64,000 nt of DNA, from assembly GCF_030503735.1 (NCBI RefSeq), contig NZ_CP073096.1, forward strand, positions 310,001-374,000. Reading direction: 5' to 3'. This stretch comes from Corynebacterium tuberculostearicum. Its GTDB lineage: Bacteria; Actinomycetota; Actinomycetes; Mycobacteriales; Mycobacteriaceae. A program made the position numbers and the translations under genes. Numbering within the stretch: the first letter of the stretch is position 1; each line of letters begins with the position of its first letter. This document shows positions 1-10,142 of this stretch, one piece after another. The notes below the pieces were generated by a model that ran no database searches, was not told the DNA's origin, and saw nothing but the letters and a program-made list of their open reading frames with translations.

Positions 1-1
1 C

Positions 2-1231
2 GACGAGGATGGTTCTGCTGCAGCGGTAGTGCAGGCGCTTTCTGATATCGCGCGGGAGGTAACCCGCCGCCTGACCGCTGAGCAAGGCCTAGAAATCGTC
101 GGCGTAACCGGTTCAGCGGGAAAAACCTCCACCAAGGATCTCCTGGCTACCATCTTCCGTGCAGACGGCGAAACTGTTGCGCCTCCAGGCTCTTTCAATA
201 ATGAAGTTGGCTTGCCGTACACAGCGCTGCGCTGCGATGAGCACACCCGTTTCCTGGTCGCAGAAATGTCCGCCCGCGGCATCGGCCATATTCGCCACCT
301 AACCACCATTACCGCACCCACCGTCGGCGTGGTCCTGAACGTGGGCACCGCCCATCTGGGTGAATTTGGCTCGCGCGAAAACATTGCCCAAGCCAAAGGC
401 GAGCTTGTTGAAGCTTTGCCCGCGGCCGCTGAAGGTGGCGTAGCCGTGCTTAATGCCGATGATCCGTTCGTCGCCGGCATGGCCCCGCGCACTGCGGCCA
501 AGGTGGTGTATTACTCGGCAAATAAGCCACCTGCTGGCGACGCCCAGTATTACGCCAGCGATATTCAGCTCGATGACGTAGCCCGCCCCTCGTTTGTGCT
601 GCATGCACCGGGAACGCACCCGCTTCCGATAAAGCTGCAGGTCTTTGGCAAGCACCAAGTATCCAATGCTTTGGCAGCGGCAGCGGCAGCAATTGAATCG
701 GGCATTGAGCCACAGGTAGTAGCTAATGCATTGTCTGGCCACCAGAATGCCTCGGAACACCGCATGGATGTGCGCACCCGCCGCGATGGAGTAACTACCA
801 TCGATGACTCCTACAATGCCAACCCCGATTCCATGTACGCGGCGATTGCAGCGCTAGCGTATACCTCTGCAGCCCGCCCAGATGCGCGTGCCATCGCCGT
901 ACTGGGTGAGATGGGTGAGTTGGGTGGCGAGGCCGTCGAAGCCCACCGTGAGTTGGGAGAGGTTTTGTCGAAGTACCACGTTGACCACTTGGTGGCCGTG
1001 GGCAACAACGAGAATATGAGGGCCATGGTCGAGTCCGCTCAGGCGCGGGGTATAAATACTATTATCAGCCCGGATGTTGACGCCGCTGCGGCAGCGGTCG
1101 AAGACATCGTCAGGGTAGCGCCCGCCGGCATCGAAGATTGGGCGGGGCGCGACGCCAAAGATGTAGTCCTCATCAAATCATCGAATGCTCAGCGCTTGTG
1201 GCGCGTGGCAGAACAGCTCAATCGCCGTTAG
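2..1231 (+). CDS. murF: UDP-N-acetylmuramoyl-tripeptide--D-alanyl-D-alanine ligase (5' end outside window)
   Basis: MurF adds D-Ala-D-Ala to UDP-MurNAc-tripeptide in the cytoplasm, the last soluble step of the peptidoglycan precursor. The Mur ligase P-loop reads GSAGKTSTKDL and the later DDSYNANPDSM motif of MurF is present. The reading frame is open to the first base, with codons upstream of the GTG at 29, so about 100 N-terminal residues of a normal ~510-residue protein lie outside the window. It ends 30 bases before mraY, in the usual murE-murF-mraY order. The family assignment is clear; only the start is missing. Confidence 0.95.
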   Translation, partial: DEDGSAAAVVQALSDIAREVTRRLTAEQGLEIVGVTGSAGKTSTKDLLATIFRADGETVAPPGSFNNEVGLPYTALRCDEHTRFLVAEMSARGIGHIRHLTTITAPTVGVVLNVGTAHLGEFGSRENIAQAKGELVEALPAAAEGGVAVLNADDPFVAGMAPRTAAKVVYYSANKPPAGDAQYYASDIQLDDVARPSFVLHAPGTHPLPIKLQVFGKHQVSNALAAAAAAIESGIEPQVVANALSGHQNASEHRMDVRTRRDGVTTIDDSYNANPDSMYAAIAALAYTSAARPDARAIAVLGEMGELGGEAVEAHRELGEVLSKYHVDHLVAVGNNENMRAMVESAQARGINTIISPDVDAAAAAVEDIVRVAPAGIEDWAGRDAKDVVLIKSSNAQRLWRVAEQLNRR

Positions 1232-1261
1232 TCCTAAGTACAAGGAGAAAGACCTCTAGCA

Positions 1262-2368
1262 ATGACTCAGATCATTATCGCGGGCATCCTCAGCTTCCTC
1301 GTCGCGATCTTTACCACTCCGATGTTGGTCCGGTATTTTTCCGGCGTAGGCAAGGGGCAGGAAATCCGCGAGGACGGGCCGCAGCTGCACCTGCGCAAGC
1401 GCGGGACCCCCACCATGGGTGGACTGGCGATTTTGCTGGCAATTACGGTGGCTTACCTCGTGGTGGGCATTTATGCCCGCGTGACCGGCAACGGTGGTTT
1501 TAGCCCTTCTGGCCTCTTGGTCTATTTCCTCACCATGGGCCTTGGCGGGTTGGGCTTTGCCGATGACTTCATCAAGCTATTTAAGAAGCGCAACCTGGGC
1601 CTGAATAAGACGGCCAAGCTGGTAGGGCAGTTGGCCGTCGCGCTTATCTTCGGCATTTTGGCTCTGCAGTTCCCAGATTCGCACGGCTTGACCCCGGCCT
1701 CGACGAACCTTTCCTTTGTTCGGGATTTTGACACCTTCGATATTGCCGTAGGCGGCGCCGTCATCGGTACCATCATCTTCTTGGTCTTTCTCTACCTGCT
1801 CATTGCGGCATGGTCGAATGCGGTTAACCTGACAGATGGCCTCGATGGCCTAGCCGCCGGCACCACCGCGATGGTGATGGGCGCCTACGCATTGATTTCC
1901 TTCTGGCAGTTCCGCAACTCCTGCGCCGTGTCCCCGTCTGCTGGATGCTATGAGGTACGCGACCCGCTCGACCTTGCAGTGCTTGCCGCAGCCGGCTTGG
2001 GCGGTTGCTTGGGCTTTTTGTGGTGGAACGCTGCGCCGGCGAAGATCTTCATGGGCGATACCGGTTCGCTAGCGCTCGGTGGCCTCGTTGCCGGCCTATC
2101 CGTGACCACTCGCACCGAGCTGCTCATGATCATCATTGGCGCCATCTTTGTTATCGAGACGGTATCCGTGGTTATCCAGATCATCGTCTTCCGCAGCACC
2201 GGTAAACGTTTCTTCCGCATGGCACCAATTCACCACCACTTTGAAAACGGGGGCTGGGCCGAGACCGCGGTTGTCACCCGCTTCTGGTTGCTCAGCGCCA
2301 TGGCCTCCATCGCCGGCGTATGCATCTTCTACGGCGACTGGCTTTCCGCCGTTGGCTTCGGCGGCTAA
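1262..2368 (+). CDS. mraY: Phospho-N-acetylmuramoyl-pentapeptide-transferase
   Basis: MraY transfers phospho-MurNAc-pentapeptide to undecaprenyl phosphate, forming lipid I in the membrane. The 368-residue protein is polytopic and has the family signatures [12 protein letters not shown] (about residue 190), [12 protein letters not shown] (about 262) and the HHHFE histidine cluster near residue 325. Length is normal. The ATG follows an AAGGAGAAAG ribosome binding site at about 1241-1250. It sits between murF and murD and is presumably co-transcribed with them. Confidence 0.97.
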   Translation: MTQIIIAGILSFLVAIFTTPMLVRYFSGVGKGQEIREDGPQLHLRKRGTPTMGGLAILLAITVAYLVVGIYARVTGNGGFSPSGLLVYFLTMGLGGLGFADDFIKLFKKRNLGLNKTAKLVGQLAVALIFGILALQFPDSHGLTPASTNLSFVRDFDTFDIAVGGAVIGTIIFLVFLYLLIAAWSNAVNLTDGLDGLAAGTTAMVMGAYALISFWQFRNSCAVSPSAGCYEVRDPLDLAVLAAAGLGGCLGFLWWNAAPAKIFMGDTGSLALGGLVAGLSVTTRTELLMIIIGAIFVIETVSVVIQIIVFRSTGKRFFRMAPIHHHFENGGWAETAVVTRFWLLSAMASIAGVCIFYGDWLSAVGFGG

Positions 2369-2409
2369 GACCAACGCCTTCCAGTTTTATCGAGGAAAGA
2401 GGATAATAG

Positions 2410-3801
2410 ATGACCGAGTTGCCACCCTCGTTGCGTGGACGAGTGCTCGTGGCCGGGGCGGGAGTATCCGGGCGTGGGTGCGTAGCCATGCTCGCGCGCC
2501 TTGGCGTTGATACCACCGTGGCAGATTCCAATGAGTTGGCGTTGCAAGCGCTGGCGGATGACTACGGGGTCGCCACCGTATCCGCCGAGTCCGCCGCACA
2601 GGGGGATTTCGATCTCGTAGTTACCTCGCCCGGTTGGCGGCCAGATTCGCCTTTGCTGGTTGCCTTCCAAGACGCCGGGGTAGAAGTTATCGGAGACGTG
2701 GAGCTGGCGTATCGCTTGGACCGTGCCGGCGTCTTCGGTGCGCCCCGCACCTGGCTGGTGGTCACTGGTACCAATGGCAAGACGACGACCACGGGCATGC
2801 TGGCGCAGATCATGCTTGCCGACGCCGCCCGCACCGGCCAGCGCGCACTGGCGGTGGGCAATATCGGCGTTTCGCTTTTCGATGCCCTGACGGCTACCCC
2901 GCGCGTCGATGTCCTATGCGCCGAGCTTTCCTCATTTCAGCTGCATTGGTCGAGCCAACTTCGCCCAGATGTAGGAGTACTGCTCAACCTAGCGGAAGAC
3001 CACCTCGATTGGCACGGCTCCTTCGATGCCTATGCCCGTGCCAAGGCCAAGGTGCTATCTGGTGAAGCCGCGGTGGTGGGCAAGGATGACGCCGCAGCGT
3101 TGAGCTACGCCGCGGGTACCGCACGCGTTTATGGTTTCACCGCCGCCGAACCCGAACAGGGCGAAGTCGGGGTGAGCGCAGGGCGCCTCGTATCCCGCCT
3201 TGCCGCAGGGTGCGAGGATTTAGCTTCCGCCGAGGGCATCGAGCCGGCGGGCCTGGCAGGAGTACTGGATGCAGCGGCGGCGGCCAGCGTCGCGCGGCTG
3301 GCGGGTGCCGCCCCGCAATCCATTGAGGTGGGGCTTTCCGCTTATACGGTTGCTGGGCACCGTGGTGCGGTGGTCCACCAGGCCTCCGGCATTTCCTTTA
3401 TCGATAACTCCAAAGCCACGAACCCGCACGCGGCGGACGCTGCACTGAAAGGGCTCAACTCCGTCGTATGGATCGCCGGTGGGCAGTTGAAGGGAGCGGA
3501 GGTAGACGGGCTCGTCGCCAAGCACGCCGCCCAGATCAAGGCTGCGGTAGTCATGGGCGTGGATAGGCAAGAGATTGCCCACGCGCTCGCAGCACACGCC
3601 CCGCATGCAGCGGTGGACGTCATCGAAAGCCAGGACCCTGCAGCTGCCATGAATGCGGCGGTGGAAGCGGCGCTGCAACACGCCGAGGCGGGGGATACCG
3701 TGCTTTTGGCGCCGGCTGCTGCATCGTTAGATATGTATACCGGCATGGCTCAAAGAGGCGATTTCTTCGCGGCCGCCGCGCGAGAGCTTACCCGCAGCTA
3801 G
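2410..3801 (+). CDS. murD: UDP-N-acetylmuramoyl-L-alanine--D-glutamate ligase
   Basis: MurD adds D-glutamate to UDP-MurNAc-L-Ala using ATP. At 463 residues it is close to other actinobacterial MurD proteins. The N-terminal Rossmann-like domain is followed by the ATP-binding GTNGKTTTTGM motif near residue 120, and the C-terminal domain contains the FIDNSKATNPHA motif. A GAGGAAAGAGGA ribosome binding site lies just before the ATG. It is in the mur/fts cluster, 41 bases after mraY and 28 bases before ftsW. Confidence 0.96.
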   Translation: MTELPPSLRGRVLVAGAGVSGRGCVAMLARLGVDTTVADSNELALQALADDYGVATVSAESAAQGDFDLVVTSPGWRPDSPLLVAFQDAGVEVIGDVELAYRLDRAGVFGAPRTWLVVTGTNGKTTTTGMLAQIMLADAARTGQRALAVGNIGVSLFDALTATPRVDVLCAELSSFQLHWSSQLRPDVGVLLNLAEDHLDWHGSFDAYARAKAKVLSGEAAVVGKDDAAALSYAAGTARVYGFTAAEPEQGEVGVSAGRLVSRLAAGCEDLASAEGIEPAGLAGVLDAAAAASVARLAGAAPQSIEVGLSAYTVAGHRGAVVHQASGISFIDNSKATNPHAADAALKGLNSVVWIAGGQLKGAEVDGLVAKHAAQIKAAVVMGVDRQEIAHALAAHAPHAAVDVIESQDPAAAMNAAVEAALQHAEAGDTVLLAPAAASLDMYTGMAQRGDFFAAAARELTRS

Positions 3802-3829
3802 AGCCATAGATTAAGGATCAGGAGAACAC

Positions 3830-5227
3830 ATGACGGCCACCTCCCAGCAGCGCCCGCGCCCGAAGAGCTTGGGCGACCGCGTCCGCGAGCTGCGCGAGCA
3901 AGCCCGCCAGCAGGCCGGCCTTGATTATCAACTGCTGCGCATCATCATCTTCTCGCTCATCGGCATTGGTGTGCTCATGGTCTTTTCCTCTTCCATGGCC
4001 ACCTCATTAACCGAGGACGGCGGCGTGTGGAATCAAGCGCTGCGGCAGTGTGCGATGGTCTTTCTTGGTCTCGTTGCCTTCTGGCTTGGCCTGAAGGTAT
4101 CACCGCATACATTGCGTAAATGCGTGCCGTGGATCGTGGGATTATCGATCATCTTGCTCATTGCGGTCCTCATCCCCGGGGTCGGTACCGGCCGCGAGGA
4201 GGTAGGTTCGCAGTCGTGGATCTACTTGGGCCCGTTCTCCCTGCAGCCCTCGGAGCTCGCACGTATTGCAGTCGGCATGTTCGGCGCGACCGTATTAGCG
4301 GATAAAGAGCACAAATCCTTGAAGTTTACTGATCCCTTCATGATGTACTCCCTAATCGCAGGCGTGATGTTTTTGCTCATTGCCCTGCAGGGAGATATGG
4401 GCATGGCCTTGTCCTTTGCTCTCGTTGTAGTCTTTACCCTTATTTTCGCTGGTGTTGACTGGCGAGTTCCCGCGACGATCGGTGTTGCCGGGGTCCTAGG
4501 GTTGATATTTATCTTCCTTAAGGGCGGTTTCCGCTCGAATCGTTTCCACACCTATTTTGATGCCTTGGTGGGCAATATTTCCGATACTCAAGGCACAGGT
4601 TTCCAGTCTTATCAAGGCTTCCTCTCGCTTGCCGACGGCGGCTTTTGGGGCGTTGGCATCGGCCAATCCCGCGCCAAGTGGTTCTACCTCCCTGAGGCAA
4701 AGAATGACTTTATTTACGCCATCGTTGGCGAGGAGCTCGGCTGGTGGGGCGGCGCACTCGTAATCGTTCTCTTCGCTGCCATGGGCTATGTGGGCCTGCG
4801 CACTGCGATGCGCGCGCAAAATCAATTCCAGTCTCTGCTTGCCGTTACGCTAACCATCGGCGTGGTTACCCAGGCTTTCGTGAATATCGGCTACGTCGTT
4901 GGTTTGTTACCGGTGACCGGTATTCAGCTGCCCATGATTTCTGCCGGTGGTACTGCGGCTATCATTACCATCGGTTCGATGGGTATTTTGTGCAACGTGG
5001 CGCGTCACGAGCCAATGCAGATTTCCGCAATGCAGAATTTCGGCCGCCCGCTGTTTGACCGCCTCTTTTTCATTGGCGAGCCGCAACCGGTGCCCAAGCC
5101 GAAAAAGAAGCAGCAGGGCCGCCACGCCCGCCCACAGGAGCCCCGTTCCCGCGTGCGCGAGGAACGCTTTGGCCGTCCCGTTACCGGAGCAGGCCGCTAT
5201 CCGCGCGCCGAGCGCCGCTATCGCTAG
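3830..5227 (+). CDS. ftsW: Septal peptidoglycan polymerase FtsW (SEDS family)
   Basis: FtsW is the SEDS-family glycan polymerase that works with a class B penicillin-binding protein at the division septum. The 465-residue protein has about ten membrane segments, the loop with GLLPVTGIQLPMISAGG near residue 360 that is typical of SEDS proteins, and a basic, arginine-rich cytoplasmic tail after residue 410. An N-terminal cytoplasmic stretch of about 35 residues is also arginine-rich. The ATG is preceded by AAGGATCAGGAG. It lies between murD and murG, as in other Corynebacterium division clusters. Confidence 0.95.
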   Translation: MTATSQQRPRPKSLGDRVRELREQARQQAGLDYQLLRIIIFSLIGIGVLMVFSSSMATSLTEDGGVWNQALRQCAMVFLGLVAFWLGLKVSPHTLRKCVPWIVGLSIILLIAVLIPGVGTGREEVGSQSWIYLGPFSLQPSELARIAVGMFGATVLADKEHKSLKFTDPFMMYSLIAGVMFLLIALQGDMGMALSFALVVVFTLIFAGVDWRVPATIGVAGVLGLIFIFLKGGFRSNRFHTYFDALVGNISDTQGTGFQSYQGFLSLADGGFWGVGIGQSRAKWFYLPEAKNDFIYAIVGEELGWWGGALVIVLFAAMGYVGLRTAMRAQNQFQSLLAVTLTIGVVTQAFVNIGYVVGLLPVTGIQLPMISAGGTAAIITIGSMGILCNVARHEPMQISAMQNFGRPLFDRLFFIGEPQPVPKPKKKQQGRHARPQEPRSRVREERFGRPVTGAGRYPRAERRYR

Positions 5228-5237
5228 GTGGCGCTGG

Positions 5238-5243
5238 TAGCCT
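5238..5243 (+). promoter_or_regulatory. Candidate -10 box for a leaderless murG transcript
   Basis: TAGCCT matches the TANNNT -10 pattern and ends seven bases before the murG ATG at 5251. That spacing would place the transcription start on or next to the start codon. There is no clear Shine-Dalgarno sequence before murG, which fits. I infer an internal promoter in the division cluster. Confidence 0.45.
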
Positions 5244-5250
5244 TTAGGCT

Positions 5251-6351
5251 ATGAATTCCACGCCTATTTCCGCCGTCATCGCAGGTGGCGGCACCGCCGG
5301 ACATATTGAACCCGCCCTTGCCGTGGGCGAAGCTTTGCGCGAGCGCCACGGCGCACGCATTACCGCGCTCGGCACCGAAAAGGGCCTCGAGCGCGATATC
5401 ATTCCCGCTCGCGGCGTGGATCTTCGCTTGATTACTCCAGTGCCGATCCCCCGCAAGATCAACGCGCAGCTTTTCAAATTGCCGTTAAACCTTTCCCGCG
5501 CGGTGAGGGAGGCTAAGCAGGTGCTCAAGGACGTCGAGGCGGATGTCGTCTTTGGCACCGGTGGCTACGTTGCAGGGCCAGCCTATATTGCTGCGCGCTC
5601 CCTCGGCATTCCGTTTTATGTTCTCGAGACCAATGCATTGGCAGGAATAGCCAATAAGCTTGGCGTGAAGATGGGCGGAATCGGCCTCAACGCCCACCCT
5701 GACTCCGGCATGCCGGGTGAAGTCGTAGGCATCCCCGTGCGTCCGAGTCTAGCAGAAGACCTGAATGGCAACCTTGCCGCAGACGCACGCACCAAGTGGA
5801 ACTTGGCTGAGCTTCCCACCATCCTTATTACCGGCGGCTCTCAAGGCGCCGCCAGCATCAACCGCGCCGTGGCTGGGGCGGTGGAAGACCTGGCCAAGGA
5901 CTTCCAGCTTCTGCACGCTTATGGCAAGAAGAACGATCCGCCGGCAGAGCACCCAAACTACGCGGCACTGCCGTATATCGAAGACATGGGCTCTGCTCTC
6001 GCAGTGGCCGATCTCGTCGTGTGCCGCTCTGGCGCCATGACCGTAGCCGAAGTCTCCGCCGCAGGCCTGCCCGCCATCTATATCCCGCTGCCACACGGCA
6101 ATGGTGAACAAGCGCTTAACTCCCGCGAGGTGGTCGAGGCCGGCGCCGCCATCCAAATCCTCGATGCGGAGCTGACCTCGGAGCGCCTCATTTCCGAGGT
6201 ACGCGGGATCCTAGGGGATCAGAAGCGCCTCGATTCGATGACGCACGCCGCAGCCCACTCCAGTGCCGGGGATGTAGCCAATACCATCGCAGACCGCATT
6301 GCCGCCCGCGTTTTTGAGGCCGAAGACGCCGCCGGAAGGAAGGATAAATAA
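5251..6351 (+). CDS. murG: UDP-N-acetylglucosamine--undecaprenyl-pyrophosphoryl-MurNAc-pentapeptide transferase
   Basis: MurG adds GlcNAc to lipid I at the inner face of the membrane, making lipid II. It is a two-domain GT-B enzyme: the glycine-rich GGGTAGHIEPAL loop is at residues 10-21 and a second loop, GGSQGAASIN, near residue 195. Length (366) is normal. The gene ends with the TAA whose last base directly precedes the murC ATG. The start follows a TANNNT box rather than a ribosome binding site, so its mRNA may be leaderless as well as being read from upstream. Confidence 0.96.
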   Translation: MNSTPISAVIAGGGTAGHIEPALAVGEALRERHGARITALGTEKGLERDIIPARGVDLRLITPVPIPRKINAQLFKLPLNLSRAVREAKQVLKDVEADVVFGTGGYVAGPAYIAARSLGIPFYVLETNALAGIANKLGVKMGGIGLNAHPDSGMPGEVVGIPVRPSLAEDLNGNLAADARTKWNLAELPTILITGGSQGAASINRAVAGAVEDLAKDFQLLHAYGKKNDPPAEHPNYAALPYIEDMGSALAVADLVVCRSGAMTVAEVSAAGLPAIYIPLPHGNGEQALNSREVVEAGAAIQILDAELTSERLISEVRGILGDQKRLDSMTHAAAHSSAGDVANTIADRIAARVFEAEDAAGRKDK

Positions 6352-7815
6352 ATGACCGACCCCGCACACTACGATCTCCGCCGTGTCCACTTCATCGGAA
6401 TCGGCGGTTCTGGGATGTCGGGCTTGGCACGCATCCTTGCCGCCCGCGACGCGGTGGTTACCGGTTCCGATGTGAAAGACTCCACCCCAGTACAGGTATT
6501 GCGCACCATGGGCGCCAAGGTCGCGATTGGGCACGCTGCGGAAAACCTGTGTCTTTCCGGCGAGCTGCCCACTGTCGTGGTTACCTCCTTCGCCGCCATT
6601 CCGCAGGATAATCCGGAGCTATTGGCTGCGAAAGAGAACGATATCCCGGTCATCCGCCGCTCCGACCTGCTCGCCGCATTGATGGAGGGCCACAAGCAGG
6701 TGCTGCTGGCTGGCACCCACGGCAAGACTTCCACCACGTCCATGACAGTGAGCGCCATGCAACATGCCGGCCTCGATCCTTCCTTCGCCATCGGCGGCCA
6801 GCTCAATCGCGCAGGCACCAACGCCCACGGCGGCACTGGTGAGGCCTTCGTTGCAGAGGCGGATGAATCCGATGCCTCCTTGCTGCGCTATAGCCCCGAT
6901 GTTGCCGTAGTCACCACCATTGAGCCTGATCATCTGGATTTTTTCCATACCGAAGAGGCCTATTTCCAGGTCTTTGATGACTTCGCTAACCTCGTCACCC
7001 CGGAAACTGGCTTTCTCGTTGTCTGCGTGGAAGATGAGCACGCTGCCCGAGCAGGTGAACGTGCGCTACGGCGCGGCATCAACGTCGTGGGCTATGGTTC
7101 TCCGGACAAGGCTTTGACCTCCTCCGTTCCGTTGGCCGCGGAGCTTGTGCACGAAGAGACCACGGCCGAGGGCATGGATACCACAGTTAAGCTCACTCTG
7201 CCTGGGGTAGCGGAGACCGTGCGCTACGAGCTGCAGATCCCAGGCCACCACATGGTGCTGAACTCACTGGGTGCCTTGATCGCTGGCGTGCTCTCCGGCG
7301 GCACGCCGGCCGCAATCGCAGAGGGTTTGGCTGATTTTAGCGGTGTGCGCAGGCGATTTGAGTACCGCGGGAGCGTCGACATGCAGGGCAAGCCCGTGCA
7401 CGTCTTTGATGACTATGCCCACCATCCCACCGAGGTCGCTGCAGTGCTGCAGGCCGCCCGCGCAAAGGTTGAGGCGGAGGGCCACGGCGGGCGCGTCATC
7501 GCGTGCTTCCAGCCGCACCTGTACTCGCGCACCATGGAATTCGACGCCGAGTTTGCCCAAGCACTTTCGCTTGCCGACGCCGCCGTTGTCCTCGACATCT
7601 ATGGCGCACGAGAACAGCCCGTGGAGGGAATTACCTCCCGCATCATTACCGATAAGATGCCCGCTGATATGCAGGTTATTTTCGAGCCGGACTTTTCCGC
7701 CGCTGCTCGTGACGTCGTATCCGTAGTAGAGCCTGGAGATGTGGTACTGACCATCGGCGCTGGCTCGGTAACTATGGTGGCCGCAGAAATCCTCGACGAA
7801 TTGCGGGCGAGCTAG
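6352..7815 (+). CDS. murC: UDP-N-acetylmuramate--L-alanine ligase
   Basis: MurC adds the first amino acid, L-alanine, to UDP-MurNAc. The protein begins with the dinucleotide-like loop [14 protein letters not shown] and has the ATP loop [11 protein letters not shown] near residue 122, then [11 protein letters not shown] near residue 350, all typical of MurC. At 487 residues it is full length. It abuts murG with no gap and overlaps ftsQ by one base, so translation of murG, murC and ftsQ is probably coupled. Confidence 0.97.
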   Translation: MTDPAHYDLRRVHFIGIGGSGMSGLARILAARDAVVTGSDVKDSTPVQVLRTMGAKVAIGHAAENLCLSGELPTVVVTSFAAIPQDNPELLAAKENDIPVIRRSDLLAALMEGHKQVLLAGTHGKTSTTSMTVSAMQHAGLDPSFAIGGQLNRAGTNAHGGTGEAFVAEADESDASLLRYSPDVAVVTTIEPDHLDFFHTEEAYFQVFDDFANLVTPETGFLVVCVEDEHAARAGERALRRGINVVGYGSPDKALTSSVPLAAELVHEETTAEGMDTTVKLTLPGVAETVRYELQIPGHHMVLNSLGALIAGVLSGGTPAAIAEGLADFSGVRRRFEYRGSVDMQGKPVHVFDDYAHHPTEVAAVLQAARAKVEAEGHGGRVIACFQPHLYSRTMEFDAEFAQALSLADAAVVLDIYGAREQPVEGITSRIITDKMPADMQVIFEPDFSAAARDVVSVVEPGDVVLTIGAGSVTMVAAEILDELRAS

Positions 7816-8486
7816 TGCGCGTATCCTTAAAGCTCATCGCCGGGATAGTCGCTGCTGTTGTTGCAGTTGCCCTCATCGCCGGAATCGTGTTGTGGACGGT
7901 GCCCATCCTTAAGGTGCGAAATTTCCAGGTGGAAGGCCTCCATCAGCTGGATCCGGCGCAGGTAGAAGAGGCCGCCGGTGTCCCCGAGGGCGAAAACTTG
8001 CTGCGCGTCAATGCGCGCGAGGCAGCTTCCGGTGTGGCCGGATTGGATTGGGTCGATTCGGCGACCGTCTCCCGCGATTTTCCCTCGACCTTGACCATTA
8101 ATGTGGCCGAGCACAAGGCCGTGGCTTTTGTAAAGCGCGATAATAAGCCCATCCTGATCGATGATAAAGGCGAGGAATTTACTTCCGCGGAGCCTCCCGC
8201 CGGCGCAGTCGAAGTAACTGGTTCCGTCGATAGCGGTTCTTCCCAAACCCAGGACGCGGTGCGCGCCATTGCAGCGCTCTCAGACGAGGTGCGCAACCAG
8301 GTCGCAACACTCGAGGTGGCCGATCAATATTCTCTCACCTTCACTACCAAGGACGGCCGCCGCGTCTTCTGGGGCGCGAGCGACTCCAATGATGAGGACA
8401 AGTCGCATGCTTTTGCCACGGTGTTGAAGATGGAGGGCCGCGAATGGAATATCTCCAACCCTGAGTTGGTCACCACCCGCGGATAG
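7815..8486 (+). CDS. ftsQ: Cell division protein FtsQ (POTRA domain)
   Basis: FtsQ is a bitopic divisome protein that links FtsL/FtsB to the rest of the septal machinery. The 223-residue protein has one N-terminal membrane segment (about residues 7-30) and then an extracellular POTRA domain beginning VPILKVRNFQVEGLHQL. The GTG start shares its G with the murC stop codon (TAGTG). No ddl gene lies between murC and ftsQ and no ftsA follows, which is the Corynebacterium arrangement. Confidence 0.92.
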   Translation: MRVSLKLIAGIVAAVVAVALIAGIVLWTVPILKVRNFQVEGLHQLDPAQVEEAAGVPEGENLLRVNAREAASGVAGLDWVDSATVSRDFPSTLTINVAEHKAVAFVKRDNKPILIDDKGEEFTSAEPPAGAVEVTGSVDSGSSQTQDAVRAIAALSDEVRNQVATLEVADQYSLTFTTKDGRRVFWGASDSNDEDKSHAFATVLKMEGREWNISNPELVTTRG

Positions 8487-8798
8487 GGGCTGGGTGCCCC
8501 CACACGCACTTGTTATCTTTTTTTCGGCTCGGTGCGGCACCGCTTAGGCGCGTGCGCTGCACGGGCCTTTTTCTCTGCCCGCAACCTGGGGCGGATGATA
8601 CGGGTGTGACTAACAAAACCGCAGGTAAGAAACCCTAAAGTGGAACTTGAGGGTCTCGACACGCGGAAAATGTGCGTGAAAATTACACGGCTGTCGTTAA
8701 AGATGGAGAGGAACGCGATTCGCCTTCGGCGGAACGCATTACATTCCTCGTTTAATGCACGTGCAGACATACAGTAGCGAAAGGTGAGACCTACTCAC
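8487..8798 (+). promoter_or_regulatory. ftsZ: ftsZ upstream region (312 bases, no gene)
   Basis: This gap holds no convincing coding sequence. Near its left end a GC-rich stretch ends in CCTTTTTCT at about 8569-8577 and may be a weak terminator after ftsQ. From about 8600 on there are several AT-rich, promoter-like stretches, an imperfect palindrome at 8633-8653 and a GACAC word at 8658-8662. AAAGG at 8780-8784 is the likely ribosome binding site for ftsZ. I infer that ftsZ has its own promoters here; exact start sites cannot be told from sequence. Confidence 0.6.
8633..8653. promoter_or_regulatory. Imperfect palindrome upstream of ftsZ, possible operator
   Basis: Arms CCCTAAAGT (8633-8641) and ACTTGAGGG (8645-8653) are inverted repeats matching at 8 of 9 positions around a three-base centre. 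The element lies about 150 bases before the ftsZ start and five bases before a GACAC word. The symmetry is seen in the sequence; a protein that binds it is not known to me. Confidence 0.45.
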
Positions 8799-10118
8799 AT
8801 GATCTCTTCCAATAACAATCTCGCGGATATCAAGGTCGTCGGCGTCGGCGGTGGTGGCGTCAACGCCGTCAACCGCATGATTGAAGAAGGCCTCAAGGGC
8901 GTCCAATTCGTCGCCATCAATACGGACTCCCAGGCCCTCATCTTCTCCGATGCCGACACCAAGCTCGACATCGGCCGCGAGGCCACCCGCGGCCTTGGCG
9001 CCGGCGCTAACCCTGAGGTGGGCAAGACCTCTGCAGAAGACCACAAGTCCGAAATTGAAGACGCCCTGCAGGGCTCCGATATGGTCTTCGTGACTGCCGG
9101 CGAAGGCGGCGGAACCGGCACCGGTGCTGCTCCGGTTGTGGCGTCCATCGCGAAGAAGATGGGTGCCCTGACCGTCGGTGTGGTTACGCGCCCGTTCAAG
9201 TTCGAGGGTGCCCGCCGTACCCGCCAGGCCATGTCTGGCATCGAGGAGCTGCGCGAGGTCTGCGATACCCTCATTGTCATCCCGAATGACCGCCTGATGC
9301 AGCTCGGTGGGGAAGAACTGTCCATCGTCGAAGCTTTCCGCGCCGCCGATGAGGTGCTGCACAATGGTGTGCAGGGTATTACCAACTTGATCACCATCCC
9401 GGGCATGATCAACGTCGACTTTGCTGACGTCCGCTCCGTCATGTCCGATGCCGGCTCTGCGCTTATGGGTATCGGTTCCGCCCGCGGCGATGACCGCGCT
9501 ATGACCGCTGCCGAGCAGGCCATTAACTCCCCGCTACTAGAATCCACGATGGAAGGCGCTAAGGGCGTGCTGCTCTCTATCGCCGGTGGTTCCGACCTCG
9601 GCCTGCACGAGGTTAATGCCGCGGCTTCCATGGTGGAAGAGCGTGCCGACGAAGACGTCAACCTCATCTTCGGTACCATCATCGACGACACCTTGGGCGA
9701 TGAAATCCGCATCACGATCATCGCCACCGGCTTTGACGCCGAGGCCAATATGGCGCAAGCCGCGGCACAGCAGCAGCCGCAGCAGGAGCAGCGCAAGCCG
9801 GGTTCGCTTTTTGATAACCGTCAGCGCGAAGCGGCAGAGCCCGTCACCCCAGCTCCGGCACAGCCTGCTGCCGCTCAGCCGGTACAGGACGATTACTCCC
9901 CGCGCCACTCCTACGAGCCGCGCGCCGGTCAGGACCGTGAGCGCTATACTCCGGAGCGCCCAGCCGAGGAGCGTCGCCCCGAGTCCAGCGGTCTGTTCAC
10001 CAACTCTGACCGTTTCTCCCGGGAGGAGCGCCGCGATGATTACCGTTTGTCCCGCCCATCCCAGCGCCGCGATGATGACGGTGACGACGACCTCGACGTG
10101 CCTTCCTTCATGCGCTAA
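8799..10118 (+). CDS. ftsZ: Cell division protein FtsZ
   Basis: FtsZ is the tubulin-like GTPase that forms the division ring. The GTP-binding signature [13 protein letters not shown] is at about residues 103-115, and the C-terminal peptide [10 protein letters not shown], which binds SepF and other partners, ends the protein. Between them is a glutamine-, proline- and arginine-rich linker of about 100 residues. I choose the ATG at 8799 ([14 protein letters not shown]) over an in-frame GTG at 8784, because the conserved FtsZ N-terminus starts there and AAAGG lies 14 bases upstream. No ftsA is present, so SepF is the likely membrane tether. Confidence 0.97.
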   Translation: MISSNNNLADIKVVGVGGGGVNAVNRMIEEGLKGVQFVAINTDSQALIFSDADTKLDIGREATRGLGAGANPEVGKTSAEDHKSEIEDALQGSDMVFVTAGEGGGTGTGAAPVVASIAKKMGALTVGVVTRPFKFEGARRTRQAMSGIEELREVCDTLIVIPNDRLMQLGGEELSIVEAFRAADEVLHNGVQGITNLITIPGMINVDFADVRSVMSDAGSALMGIGSARGDDRAMTAAEQAINSPLLESTMEGAKGVLLSIAGGSDLGLHEVNAAASMVEERADEDVNLIFGTIIDDTLGDEIRITIIATGFDAEANMAQAAAQQQPQQEQRKPGSLFDNRQREAAEPVTPAPAQPAAAQPVQDDYSPRHSYEPRAGQDRERYTPERPAEERRPESSGLFTNSDRFSREERRDDYRLSRPSQRRDDDGDDDLDVPSFMR

Positions 10119-10129
10119 GCGCAAAGCGC

Positions 10130-10135
10130 TACGCT
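10130..10135 (+). promoter_or_regulatory. Candidate -10 box for a leaderless pgeF transcript
   Basis: TACGCT lies seven bases before the ATG at 10143 and there is no ribosome binding site. The box argues for 10143 as the start rather than the GTG at 10137, which would fall inside the untranscribed spacer. Confidence 0.45.
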
Positions 10136-10142
10136 GGTGTGC

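Noticed and set aside
8784..8798. GTG start for ftsZ at 8784
   Set aside because: It would add five residues not found in FtsZ and overlaps the ribosome binding site.
8795..9796. A 333-residue open frame on the minus strand inside ftsZ
   Set aside because: Serine-, proline- and alanine-rich translation typical of antisense frames in GC-rich genes.
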